Positions 1 to 6,946 of a stretch of DNA of 9,275 bases are shown here, one piece after another (the stretch's first letter is position 1; each line of letters starts with the position of its first letter). The DNA lies in the NCBI GenBank assembly GCA_002430125.1, contig DJBQ01000187.1, positions 1-9,275 on the forward strand, given 5' to 3'. The notes under the pieces are model-generated. The model had not been told where the DNA came from, made no database searches, and saw only the letters and a program-made list of their open reading frames with translations. This stretch comes from Rhodobacterales bacterium UBA5972 (GTDB lineage Bacteria > Pseudomonadota > Alphaproteobacteria > Rhodobacterales > Rhodobacteraceae). Made by a program: the position numbers and the translations under genes.

Positions 1-135
1 TACTACCTGCCGGGATGTGACATATAGGTATCAGCAGGATTTGCCGTGGTTGCGGATAGCCGTTGCGAAATGGCACTGTTGCGTCGGTCAGGTATTTGAA
101 AGGCAGAAGTGGTGTTGATCAGGGTGAATGACCGG

Positions 136-606
136 ATGCAGAGCGGCTATGAATATCGGCTTGAGGCTGCAGAGGGGGCGGATTTTGGCGACGGGTTTCG
201 CCCGGCCTTCAGCCCAAAGGACCTGCTGGCGATGGGAGTGTTCGAGGGCAAGTATCTGAACGATTGCCGGACGGAATTTCCGGCCGAATGGTTTGACAGG
301 GCCAAGCTGTCGGAGCGGGCGGATGCGGGCCTAAACTATTTCGGGGTGAAAAGCCGGCAGCCGCTGTCGGTCTGGCGCGACAAAGGCTGGATTTACGGAC
401 CGGACCCACGCGGTTGGTTTCAGTGGTATTGCCGTTATACCCTTGGGCGGCGGTTGCCGGACATCGACGTGATCCAGATCAAGCGATGGCGGGCGTTTTC
501 GCGCCATGCAGGGCAAATCCGCGCGAATTGCTATCCGGGCGATATCTTCTGTCGCCCGCGCCAGCGGCAGGGTTTGCTACAATGGGCCTATGATCCGTTC
601 ATTTAG
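136..606 (+). CDS. Conserved hypothetical protein, Trp/Arg-rich, small and soluble
   Basis: Encodes about 156 residues with no signal peptide or membrane segment. I do not know its function. The C-terminal half is rich in Trp, Arg and Tyr, with a dense block PDPRGWFQWYCRYTLGRR, then IQIKRWRAFSRHAGQI and a short Cys pair (CYPGDIFC) before a QWAYDPF ending. I have a general memory of similar proteins in other alphaproteobacteria, not checked. The start is uncertain. I prefer ATG at 136 (MQSGYEYRLEA), with AGGG at 121-124 upstream, because it gives a short N-terminus before the Tyr-x-Tyr segment. GTG at 109, with AAAGG at 99-103, would add nine residues. It converges on the GST gene and the two stop codons overlap at 603-606. 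The base composition resembles its neighbours. Confidence 0.75.
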   Translation: MQSGYEYRLEAAEGADFGDGFRPAFSPKDLLAMGVFEGKYLNDCRTEFPAEWFDRAKLSERADAGLNYFGVKSRQPLSVWRDKGWIYGPDPRGWFQWYCRYTLGRRLPDIDVIQIKRWRAFSRHAGQIRANCYPGDIFCRPRQRQGLLQWAYDPFI

Positions 607-1220
607 CTTTGGGGAGGGGTCCCCGCGGCCACCGCCCGAAGGTAAGCCGGGCGCGCTTGATTTGCCGCAACGAATGCCGCCAGACGAGGGAAATCGGTGG
701 CGCGGTTTTGGCGCATCGCGACCTCGGCCGGAAAGCTGAGCATGATATCGGCGGCGGATATGTCATCCAAAACATAGTGGCCTGAGGGGCGCAAAGCTGC
801 CTCCATATGCGCGAAATGGCTGTCAATCTGGTGCTTGATGCGCGGATGCAAAGGGGCGGCAGCGTCGCCCAGACGGTCAGTATAAAGCCGCAACAGGATC
901 GGTGTCATCATCGAGCCTTCAGCAAAATGCATCAGTTCCTGATGGGTGATATAGGCGTCGGTATCGGTGGTGGGGATCATTTGCGGGGCAAAGCGCTGGC
1001 ACAGGATTTCGGTGATCGCAGCGCTTTCGACGATCAGGCGGCCATCAAGTTCCACCATTGGAGATTTGCCCAACGGATGCACCGCAGTCAGCTCCGGCGG
1101 TGCGAGGTTGGTGACGGTGTCGCGGGTGTAATGTTTGACGGTGTAAGGCTGGCCAAGTTCTTCGAGCAGCCACAATATGCGGTGCGAGCGGGATCGGTTC
1201 AGGTGATGGACGGTGATCAT
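603..1220 (-). CDS. Glutathione S-transferase family protein (Gtt1-like)
   Basis: A 205-residue cytosolic protein with the usual two-domain GST layout. The N-terminal thioredoxin-like domain (about 1-80) starts with MITVHHLNRSRSHRILWLLEEL, where Ser10 or Ser12 is the likely glutathione-activating residue. It holds the cis-proline in GKSPMVE (Pro54) and the Glu65-Ser66 pair that holds the gamma-glutamyl part of glutathione in this family. The helical C-terminal domain carries the N-capping box SAAD followed by IMLSFP, a run I associate with yeast Gtt1-like bacterial GSTs. The likely role is conjugation or reduction of electrophiles; the substrate is unknown. I chose ATG at 1220; a GTG at 1235 would add five residues and lacks a ribosome site. 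It lies 24 bp downstream of the GFA-type gene on the same strand, probably as the second gene of an operon. Its stop overlaps that of the convergent upstream gene. Confidence 0.9.
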   Translation of the reverse strand: MITVHHLNRSRSHRILWLLEELGQPYTVKHYTRDTVTNLAPPELTAVHPLGKSPMVELDGRLIVESAAITEILCQRFAPQMIPTTDTDAYITHQELMHFAEGSMMTPILLRLYTDRLGDAAAPLHPRIKHQIDSHFAHMEAALRPSGHYVLDDISAADIMLSFPAEVAMRQNRATDFPRLAAFVAANQARPAYLRAVAAGTPPQS

Positions 1221-1244
1221 TTCTGGAGCTTTCACAATAAGGGT

Positions 1245-1718
1245 TCAGCTTTCAAGCCCAAGGCGCTGGTGCCACGCCGCGATGCTTTCGTCGGGGTATT
1301 CGTCAAACTGTTTGTCGCCGTTGCGGAAGCAGGGTTCTACCCAGCCGGGTTTGGAGGCCAGCATCAGATGGGTGTGCTCGGGTGGCACGGGCAGGGGTGT
1401 GTCGATGACGGCGGCTTGGGGATGAATTTGGGTGGGCCAGCGGCTGTCGTAAAGCCACAGCGAGGTGCCGCAGAGTTTGCAAAAGCTGCGCTCGGCATTG
1501 CTGGGTTGACCGTCTGACATACGGGCGTGGAAACGGGTGATGTTTTCCGCACCGTCGATTGTCAGCGTTTGAAATTCGGCGTTGAGGTTGATAGTAAAAC
1601 CACCGCCGCCTGCGGTTTTACGGCAGATGCTGCAATAGCAGATGTTGAACGGATAGGGGTGGCGGCTTTGAACGGTAAACCGGATCGCCTGGCAGTGACA
1701 GGATCCTTCAAGCAGCAT
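1245..1718 (-). CDS. GFA (glutathione-dependent formaldehyde-activating)/CENP-V domain zinc protein
   Basis: A 157-residue single-domain protein with the cysteine layout of the GFA family. It begins GSCHC (Cys7, Cys9), continues with CYCSICRKTAG (Cys27, Cys29, Cys32) and ends the zinc-binding core with FCKLCGTSLW (Cys80, Cys83). In this family these cysteines hold two zinc ions. The founding member catalyses condensation of formaldehyde with glutathione, but most relatives have no proven activity, so the substrate is open. I chose ATG at 1718 because the family usually starts a few residues before the G-x-CHC motif. A TTG at 1733 would add five residues. Pairing with the GST gene just downstream suggests a shared role in thiol-linked detoxification (inference). 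The start is only 25 bp downstream of the preceding unit's terminator, so transcription depends on readthrough or on a promoter I could not identify. Confidence 0.9.
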   Translation of the reverse strand: MLLEGSCHCQAIRFTVQSRHPYPFNICYCSICRKTAGGGGFTINLNAEFQTLTIDGAENITRFHARMSDGQPSNAERSFCKLCGTSLWLYDSRWPTQIHPQAAVIDTPLPVPPEHTHLMLASKPGWVEPCFRNGDKQFDEYPDESIAAWHQRLGLES

Positions 1719-1743
1719 GTGACTTTGATCCAATAGCTTAGAA

Positions 1744-1773
1744 AAAATCCCCCCGACGGATCAGGGGGATTTT
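1744..1773 (-). terminator. Intrinsic terminator of the deacylase/binding-protein unit
   Basis: A perfect 10-bp inverted repeat: AAAATCCCCC (1744-1753), a 10-nt loop, then GGGGGATTTT (1764-1773). Read on the minus strand, the G/C stem is followed by a run of six T (complement of 1742-1747), which is the classical intrinsic form. It lies 20 bp after the stop codon of the substrate-binding protein. The plus-strand side also ends in four T, but no plus-strand gene leads into it. Confidence 0.9.
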
Positions 1774-1792
1774 GTTGGTTTCAGGCTTGGGA

Positions 1793-3277
1793 TCAATCCG
1801 ACCAGCTGACGCCAGTCAAATCGGTTGCTTGGGTGGGCGAGTTTTCCCACAGGCCTTTGATCTTGGCGTTGGCAACGGATGTGCGGGCCAGCTGGAACAG
1901 ATAGCCGTTGACGTAATCCTTGGCGATCATGGTCTGGGCCTCTTTCAGGATCGCCGAACGTTTTTCCGGGTCTGATGCCAGATTGAGGTCGGTCATCAAC
2001 AGTTGGAACGCCGGATTGTCGTACTGGAAGTAATATTCCGGACGCGCATAGATGCCGATATCCATTGGCTCGGTATGGCTGACGATGGTCAGGCCAAAAT
2101 CTTTGCCTTTGAACACTTGTTCCAGCCACTGGGCCCATTCCAGATTGCTGATTTCAGCGTCAATCCCGACAGCGCGCAACTGTGCCGCAATGATTTCGCC
2201 GCCGCGACGGGCATAGGAGGGCGGAGGCAGCTTCAGCGTGGTCTTAAAGCCGTTTGGAAAACCTGCTTCGGCCAACAGTTTTTTGGCAAGCGCCGGGTCA
2301 TAGTTCGACAAACCGGTCAGATCGACATAATCCGGGTTGTGCGGTGCGAAATGGGTGCCGATCGGCTTGCCATATCCAAACATTGCGCCGTCGATGATTT
2401 CCTGACGGTTGATCGCATGCGCCACCGCCTCGCGGATTTTGACATTCTTGAAATGCTCGTCCTTGTTGTTCATTGCAAGAATAGTTTCACCCTCGGTATT
2501 GCCGCCAACTACGGAAAAACGCGGGTCGGCTGCAAATTGCGGCAGGGTTTCGGGGGCCGGATAACCGGGGAAAGCGTCAATGTCTTCGGCCATCATCGCC
2601 GCAAACGCTGCCGTTGGGTCCGAGATGAACTTGAAGGTTGCCTTGTCCAGCGCAACTGCCTCGCCCCAATAGTTGGGGTTCTTGCTGATGACGATTTTGT
2701 CGCCCTTAACCCATTCGGTAAAGGTGAACGGGCCGGTGCCAATCGGGTTTGTTGTGTTTGTGGCAATGCTTTCCGGTGCGACAATAACCGCGTCACCCCA
2801 GGCCATATTGGTAATGAACCCGCCATTAGGATCGGACAGGGTGACTTTGACGGTAAGCGGATCAACCACATCAACCGACGCGATGCCTTTGAACAGGGCT
2901 TTCTGAGCGTTGGTCGAGTCTTCTGCGCGCGCACGATCCAGCGAGAATTTGACATCCTCGGCGTTCATGTCGGTGCCGTCGTGGAATTTCACGCCAGATT
3001 GCAGATGGAACGTATAGGTCAGTCCGTCAGTCGAGATATCCCAGCTTGACGCCAGTGCTGGGGCGATTGATCCGTCGGAACGATACCGGGTCAGGCCTTC
3101 AAACACATTGGCATAAACCACTTCGTCAATCGCGGCAGCAGCACCGCCGGTTGGGTCGAGGTTCGGTGGCTCAAGCTGCATACCGATCACGATATCGGTG
3201 CGCGCAGCCTGCGCGGACAGTGCCGCGCCCAGGACGAGCGCACTGGCCAGCAGCGCGGTGCGGATTTTGAAAGTCAT
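1793..3277 (-). CDS. ABC transporter substrate-binding protein, peptide/nickel family (SBP family 5)
   Basis: A 494-residue periplasmic solute-binding protein of the DppA/OppA type, close to the usual ~500-residue length. It starts with a Sec signal peptide (MTFKIRT, then a hydrophobic stretch LLASALVLGAAL) with a likely signal peptidase I site after AQA at residue 24. No lipobox cysteine is seen. Family hallmarks follow in order: LDPTGG near the mature N-terminus, VYANVFEGLTRY, the long segment around DGLTYTFHLQSGVKFHDGT with AEDVKFSLDRA, IGTGPFTFTEW, NPNYWG, and VKIREAVAHAINRQEII in the second lobe. The ligand is probably a short peptide or related amine compound; it cannot be named from sequence. 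The start at 3277 is fixed by the signal peptide and a strong ribosome site. The gene lies 47 bp downstream of the M20 deacylase gene on the same strand and ends 20 bp before a strong terminator. No permease or ATP-binding subunit is encoded beside it, so it must work with a transporter encoded elsewhere. Confidence 0.93.
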   Translation of the reverse strand: MTFKIRTALLASALVLGAALSAQAARTDIVIGMQLEPPNLDPTGGAAAAIDEVVYANVFEGLTRYRSDGSIAPALASSWDISTDGLTYTFHLQSGVKFHDGTDMNAEDVKFSLDRARAEDSTNAQKALFKGIASVDVVDPLTVKVTLSDPNGGFITNMAWGDAVIVAPESIATNTTNPIGTGPFTFTEWVKGDKIVISKNPNYWGEAVALDKATFKFISDPTAAFAAMMAEDIDAFPGYPAPETLPQFAADPRFSVVGGNTEGETILAMNNKDEHFKNVKIREAVAHAINRQEIIDGAMFGYGKPIGTHFAPHNPDYVDLTGLSNYDPALAKKLLAEAGFPNGFKTTLKLPPPSYARRGGEIIAAQLRAVGIDAEISNLEWAQWLEQVFKGKDFGLTIVSHTEPMDIGIYARPEYYFQYDNPAFQLLMTDLNLASDPEKRSAILKEAQTMIAKDYVNGYLFQLARTSVANAKIKGLWENSPTQATDLTGVSWSD

Positions 3278-3280
3278 GTT

Positions 3281-3290
3281 GGTCTCCTTC
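3281..3290 (-). promoter_or_regulatory. Strong ribosome binding site that fixes the binding-protein start
   Basis: On the minus strand the sequence reads GAAGGAGACC, then three bases, then ATG at 3277. This near-perfect Shine-Dalgarno match supports the signal-peptide start (MTFKIRT) over the upstream in-frame codon at 3328, which would add 17 polar residues ahead of the signal peptide. Confidence 0.85.
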
Positions 3291-3324
3291 TGATCTTTCA
3301 CGGTTGGCGGTTGAGGGCGATGTT

Positions 3325-4614
3325 TCACCGTCCTGCGAGTAATTCCTTCAAACTAAGGGCCATAACTTTGGCGGAGTCCAGCATATCGTCAACGCCGATC
3401 CATTCGTCGGGTTGATGCGCCAGATCCAGAATGCCCGGCCCGTAGGCGATGCAATTCTTCAAGCGCCCGATCCGGTCGATATGTTTTTGGTCATAGGTGC
3501 CGGGGCTGACGACATATTCCGGGCCTTTGCCCAAGACCTGCGAAATCGCCCGGCTGACGGTTTGCACGACCGGCGCGTTTTTGTCGGTCATCGTGGGGAT
3601 CACCGTGTGCATATCGCGGATTTCATAGTCAAAATCGGGGCGGGTCGATTTGAGGTGGTCAAGCAGGTCAATCACCTCGGCCCGTACTTCGGGCAGTTTT
3701 TCTTCCATCAGGAACCGCCGGTCGATGACCATTTTGCAGCGGTCCGGCACGCAGGGCGACGGCAGGCCGGTATAGGCTTCATCCTGAACCGGTTCGCCAC
3801 CATGGATCGAATTGATGTTCAGTGTGGATTGCTTGGCGCCTTCGGGAACCACCGGCATTTCGGTGCGTTTTGTAGCCAGCAGGGGGAACAGCGTGGTTTC
3901 CATTTCGGCGATCACCGCCCCCATATGGCGCACCGCGCAATCGCCCAGAAACGGCATTGAGCCATGCGCAATCCGGCCCTTGGTTTCGATTTCCGCCCAC
4001 CAGACACCGCGATGGCCAAGGCAGATGCGGTCTTTGTTCAAGGGTTCGGGGATAATGACATGCTGCACGCGTTCGGGGTTGAAATATCCCTGTTCAGCCA
4101 GATAGGCGACACCGCCGAAACCACCGGATTCCTCGTCCGCCGTGCCGGATATTTCAATCGCGCCGCTGTAATCGGGGTGGGTGGCAATAAACGCCTCGGC
4201 GGCAATGATCGAGGCGGCAAGCCCGCCTTTCATGTCACAGGTGCCACGGCCATAAATCCGGCCATCCTGCAAGGTGGCGGCGAAGGGATCAAAGGTCCAG
4301 CCATTGCCGGTTTCGACAACGTCGTGGTGCGAATTGAAATGCACGCAGTCGCCGGTGCGCGCGCCTTGATGGCGGGCGACGATGTTCCAGCGGGGATATT
4401 GGTCGCTGTCGCCGGGGGTGCCGATGGCGCGGATCAGTTCGGTCTTGAAGCCCGAGCGCGACAGGCGCGCATCTAGATAGTCGCAGATCTCGCGGTAGTT
4501 TGCCCCCGGTGGATTCAGCGTTGGGATGCGGATCAAATCCTGCGTCAGCGCGACAAGATCGTCACGGCGGTTTTCAATCGCCTCAAACAAGGCATCTGGC
4601 ACGACAAGTTGCAT
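3325..4614 (-). CDS. M20 family metallopeptidase, ArgE/DapE-type deacylase
   Basis: A 429-residue cytoplasmic zinc hydrolase of the acetylornithine deacetylase/succinyl-diaminopimelate desuccinylase superfamily, which cleaves amide bonds of acylated amino acids or small peptides. All expected motifs are present: NSHHDVVETG (ligand His96, catalytic Asp98), GRGTCDMKGG (bridging Asp127), TADEESGG (catalytic Glu161, ligand Glu162), VIIPEP (ligand Glu190) and LAHQPDEWI near the C-terminus (ligand His400). The lid/dimerisation domain occupies roughly 200-320 (GHRGVWWAEIETKGRIAHG onward). The exact substrate is not readable, and biosynthetic ArgE or DapE cannot be assumed. I chose ATG at 4614, preceded by GGGGAG on the minus strand; the in-frame codon at 4668 would run through the probable promoter. 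It is the first gene of a unit with the peptide-binding protein, which suggests import of an acylated peptide-like compound followed by deacylation. Confidence 0.9.
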   Translation of the reverse strand: MQLVVPDALFEAIENRRDDLVALTQDLIRIPTLNPPGANYREICDYLDARLSRSGFKTELIRAIGTPGDSDQYPRWNIVARHQGARTGDCVHFNSHHDVVETGNGWTFDPFAATLQDGRIYGRGTCDMKGGLAASIIAAEAFIATHPDYSGAIEISGTADEESGGFGGVAYLAEQGYFNPERVQHVIIPEPLNKDRICLGHRGVWWAEIETKGRIAHGSMPFLGDCAVRHMGAVIAEMETTLFPLLATKRTEMPVVPEGAKQSTLNINSIHGGEPVQDEAYTGLPSPCVPDRCKMVIDRRFLMEEKLPEVRAEVIDLLDHLKSTRPDFDYEIRDMHTVIPTMTDKNAPVVQTVSRAISQVLGKGPEYVVSPGTYDQKHIDRIGRLKNCIAYGPGILDLAHQPDEWIGVDDMLDSAKVMALSLKELLAGR

Positions 4615-4639
4615 ACGAAAAACACTCCCCCAAGCGGAA

Positions 4640-4668
4640 AGGTTAGGCGCGAATCGCTGGCCATGCAA
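4640..4668 (-). promoter_or_regulatory. Possible sigma-70-type promoter of the deacylase gene
   Basis: On the minus strand, TTGCAT (4668-4663) is followed after 17 bases by TAACCT (4645-4640). This would start transcription near 4633, leaving a leader of about 20 bases that contains the GGGGAG ribosome site. The -10 box is a weak match. The call rests on spacing and position in the divergent intergenic region. Confidence 0.35.
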
Positions 4669-4722
4669 CGGGGAAGGTTGGGAAATTGATTGTTTCTATT
4701 TCGTGAACAGTATGTCTGGGTC

Positions 4723-4753
4723 TTGACTATTGTCTCGGCCATCGAAGTATTCG
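4723..4753 (+). promoter_or_regulatory. Possible promoter of the VOC dioxygenase gene
   Basis: TTGACT at 4723-4728 is a good -35 match, but the best -10 candidate downstream (TATTCG, 4748-4753) is poor and the spacing is 19 bases. Position fits a start codon at 4771 or 4786. Weak evidence. Confidence 0.25.
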
Positions 4754-4785
4754 TAGGATGTAGCCGACCTATGGATGGATTTGCC

Positions 4786-5691
4786 ATGCCCTTGCCGATA
4801 CTCGGATTACACCACGTCACCTCGAAAGCCTCGGACCCGCGCGGAACTGACCGGTTCTGGAGGCAAGGGTTGGGCCTAAGGCGTATCAAGCAGACGGTGA
4901 ATTTCGATAACCCGTCGGTTTATCACCTTTATTACGGCGACGCGGTGGCCGCGCCCGGTTCAGTGATGACCTATTTCCCGTTTCCCGGTCTGGCGCGTGG
5001 CAGCCGGGGAACCGGCGAGGTCAGTGCGGTTGCCTTTGCGGTGCCTGTCGGCAGTCTGGATTTTTGGGAGGCACGTTTGGGTGCTGCGGGCGCTGGTGAT
5101 GTGATGTCGGATACGTGGTTTGGCGAGGCCGGTCTGTCATTTGCCGCGCCCGATAGTGATGCGTTTTGTCTGGTTGAAAGTGCCGGTCTGGCGCATTCCG
5201 AAAACACCGATATTGCCGGATTGCGTGGGGTGACTTTGAGGCTGGCAGATATCGGGTCAACCGCCGAAATTCTGACTGAATTCGGCTATCGGTCTGCGGG
5301 GATTGAGGGCAATGCCAGTCGGTACCAATTGCCAAACGCAAAAACCGGAGATGTTGTGGATTTGATTGCGGATCCTGCGGCGCCCAAGGCTGTGGAAGGC
5401 GCGGGGTCGGTGCATCACGTGGCTTTTGGCGTGGGTGATCTGGCGGACCAAGACCGGGTGCGCAGCGCGATGCTGGCGATGGGGCAGAAAGTCACCGGCG
5501 TGCGCGACCGGGATTATTTTCAGTCGATTTACTTTCGCACGCCGGGCGGTGTGTTGTTTGAAGTTGCCACCGAAGGCCCGGGATTTGCTGTGGACGAGGA
5601 CATGGCGCATCTGGGCGAAACATTGAAGCTGCCAGCGCAACACGCGCATTTGCGGGCCCGGCTTGAGGCCGAATTGGTGCCGCTGGACTGA
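4786..5691 (+). CDS. VOC family ring-cleaving dioxygenase (MhqO-like)
   Basis: About 301 residues made of two vicinal-oxygen-chelate modules (about 1-135 and 145-275), the size and layout of the MhqO-like group. These are putative extradiol-type dioxygenases linked in Bacillus to quinone/hydroquinone detoxification. Expected metal ligands are visible: the His before Val in LHHVTS (His10), the His in VHHVAFGV (His211) and the Glu in GGVLFEVATEG (Glu259). Further family-like stretches are YHLYYGD, MTYFPFPG and DRDYFQSIYFRTPGG, with FAVDED near the end. I place the start at ATG 4786, since relatives begin a few residues before the GLHHVT strand. ATG 4771, with AGGA at 4755-4758 upstream, would add five residues. 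An in-frame start at 4690 would overlap the likely promoter region. It is divergent from the deacylase gene. No mhqN/mhqP-like partner follows, so the substrate is open. Confidence 0.88.
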   Translation: MPLPILGLHHVTSKASDPRGTDRFWRQGLGLRRIKQTVNFDNPSVYHLYYGDAVAAPGSVMTYFPFPGLARGSRGTGEVSAVAFAVPVGSLDFWEARLGAAGAGDVMSDTWFGEAGLSFAAPDSDAFCLVESAGLAHSENTDIAGLRGVTLRLADIGSTAEILTEFGYRSAGIEGNASRYQLPNAKTGDVVDLIADPAAPKAVEGAGSVHHVAFGVGDLADQDRVRSAMLAMGQKVTGVRDRDYFQSIYFRTPGGVLFEVATEGPGFAVDEDMAHLGETLKLPAQHAHLRARLEAELVPLD

Positions 5692-5694
5692 CCC

Positions 5695-5728
5695 GGTGCT
5701 AAGTAAGTAAATCGAGCACCTTCGGTGC
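5695..5728 (+). other. Three-arm inverted repeat after the dioxygenase gene (alternative hairpins)
   Basis: GGTGCT (5695-5700), AGCACC (5715-5720) and GGTGC (5724-5728) can form two mutually exclusive hairpins: arms one and two with a 14-base loop, or arms two and three with a TTC triloop. No T run follows directly, so it is not a clear terminator. It begins 4 bp after the stop codon of the dioxygenase gene. Confidence 0.4.
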
Positions 5729-5744
5729 ACGCCATTATCTCGGA

Positions 5745-5775
5745 CGCTTTTTACAAAGCGACCTCGGGGGTTTTT
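5745..5775 (+). terminator. Weak candidate terminator of the dioxygenase gene
   Basis: CGCTTT (5745-5750), loop TTAC, AAAGCG (5755-5760) form a 6-bp hairpin. A T run (5771-5775) comes only after a further 10 bases including GGGGG. The geometry is poor for an intrinsic terminator, but it is the best candidate between the dioxygenase and the next gene. Confidence 0.25.
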
Positions 5776-5809
5776 GGCATTCGGGCGAAAAATCTGTTCC
5801 CCAGCGCCT

Positions 5810-5839
5810 TTAAACCGCGCTAGACTGCCCCCAGATAAT
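5810..5839 (+). promoter_or_regulatory. Possible promoter of the coiled-coil/AAA operon
   Basis: GATAAT at 5834-5839 matches five of six bases of the sigma-70 -10 box. The upstream -35 candidate (TTAAAC, 5810-5815, 18-base spacing) is weak. Transcription would start near 5846, giving a leader of about 25 bases with GAGGG just before the ATG at 5870. The surrounding sequence is clearly more A/T-rich than the coding regions. Confidence 0.35.
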
Positions 5840-5869
5840 GTAAATCTTATTAACTTAGCGAGGGATGTC

Positions 5870-6946
5870 ATGGCCGATTTTGGCGCTCAGATCGAAAAAT
5901 CCAAAAAAGAGGTCGAGGCTGCACAGTCGAAAATGACCAAGCTGACCAGCGCAATTGAAACCGCGCGGGCGAAAATTGATGCGGGCCAAGATATCTCGAT
6001 TGATATCGAAAATGCCACGCTGGATGATGTGCATGCGCATTCCGAGTTGATGAACGCCAATATCGCCGAACTGATTATGGGGCTTGATGACGTCACCGCC
6101 GGATTCAGTCAGGATTTTTCGGCAATGCGCGATAAGACCGGCTGGGAAAGCTTTGTCGGGATATTTTCGCGCGGCAAGTCTGAAAGCCTGCGTCAGGAAC
6201 GCATGCGCACTGCCAGTATCGACGACAAGTTGCAGGATCTGATCGCAAAATCCGACGTGATCGTGGCGCTTTTGGAAGGGCAATTGGCCAGTCTGAACGA
6301 CCATAAAGACCGAGTTGAAACCAATCTGAAACAGACGCTGGACGAACGCGAGGCCACGGTTGGCGCGCTGGAAACGCTGCGGGTTGATATTCTGGCGATG
6401 GACCCGAAAATCATTGATCTGGAAAACCGGATTTCGGTGCAACAGGATGCGGCTGCGCGGACCAAGCTGGAAACCGAGCTTGCCGAGCTTAACGTGAAAT
6501 ATAACGCCATGGTGCAGGACGAGCAGGTTAAGCTGGCGAAATCCCAGACGTTGGAACGCTATATTGAAAGCGGTAAAACCTGGATGGATTCGTTGCAAAA
6601 TCAGGCGGCCACACAAATGGTTCTGATCAACAAATTGCAGACCGACACCAAGCAGCGGGTGGTTTTGTATGATGCTTTGACGAAATCGCTGAAAACCGCA
6701 CAGCAACAGGACGTGGCGCACCGGATCAACGAGATCGGGGTGAAAACCGACCAAGAGGCGCAATCGGCGATGGCGGCTATCGGGTCGGCGACCAATCAGC
6801 GGATGGCGGATATGATGGAAAAGCACGAGGATCACATGATTTTCGCGCGCAAAGTGCTTGAGGAAAAGGCCAAGTCGGATGAACGGTTCGTGCGGCGGTT
6901 CCAGAAGATCGTCGAGAAGCATGACAAGAATTTGTATGGCGCCTGA
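5870..6946 (+). CDS. Long alpha-helical/coiled-coil protein of unknown function
   Basis: A 358-residue soluble protein with no signal peptide, no membrane segment and no cysteine. It is almost entirely helix-forming: heptad-like, charged Ala/Leu/Lys/Glu/Gln-rich stretches at about 1-38, 115-175, 178-235 and 255-350. They are broken by acidic DISIDIEN (41-48), a short loop GWESFVGIFSRG (91-102) and MDP (177-179). The C-terminus is basic (RRFQKIVEKHDKN). I do not recognise the family with certainty. The LERYIESGK segment and all-helical layout loosely recall TelA-type (toxic anion resistance) proteins, but this is a resemblance only. The start at 5870 has GAGGG at 5860-5864; in-frame codons further upstream would read through the promoter region. 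Its stop TGA overlaps the next ATG (TGATG, 6944-6948), so the two proteins are translationally coupled and probably made in related amounts. It is the first gene of an apparent operon ending in an AAA ATPase. Confidence 0.85.
   Translation: MADFGAQIEKSKKEVEAAQSKMTKLTSAIETARAKIDAGQDISIDIENATLDDVHAHSELMNANIAELIMGLDDVTAGFSQDFSAMRDKTGWESFVGIFSRGKSESLRQERMRTASIDDKLQDLIAKSDVIVALLEGQLASLNDHKDRVETNLKQTLDEREATVGALETLRVDILAMDPKIIDLENRISVQQDAAARTKLETELAELNVKYNAMVQDEQVKLAKSQTLERYIESGKTWMDSLQNQAATQMVLINKLQTDTKQRVVLYDALTKSLKTAQQQDVAHRINEIGVKTDQEAQSAMAAIGSATNQRMADMMEKHEDHMIFARKVLEEKAKSDERFVRRFQKIVEKHDKNLYGA

Noticed and set aside
1..27. Possible C-terminal tail of an upstream plus-strand gene, eight codons ending in TAG
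   Set aside because: Too short to support. No motif, and no way to tell it from chance without the sequence to the left.
807..1517. 236-codon plus-strand frame across the GST and GFA genes
   Set aside because: It spans two well-supported minus-strand genes, and its translation has no family features.
1744..1773. Bidirectional terminator serving a plus-strand gene
   Set aside because: The stem has a short T run on the plus side too, but there is no plus-strand gene to its left that reads into it.
2003..3049. 348-codon plus-strand frame opposite the substrate-binding protein
   Set aside because: It is antisense to a gene with clear family motifs and a signal peptide, and its own translation shows no recognisable domain.
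4615..4668. Extended N-terminus of the M20 deacylase from the in-frame codon at 4668
   Set aside because: The extra 18 residues lie in the likely promoter and leader, while ATG 4614 has its own GGGGAG ribosome site and gives the usual family N-terminus.
5257..5871. 204-codon minus-strand frame opposite the dioxygenase C-terminus and the intergenic region
   Set aside because: It is antisense to the second VOC module with its metal-ligand motifs and carries no coding signature of its own.
5870..6946. Naming the coiled-coil protein as TelA (toxic anion resistance)
   Set aside because: Only general helical character and one short LERYIESGK-like stretch are similar. A profile search would be needed, so the name was withheld.
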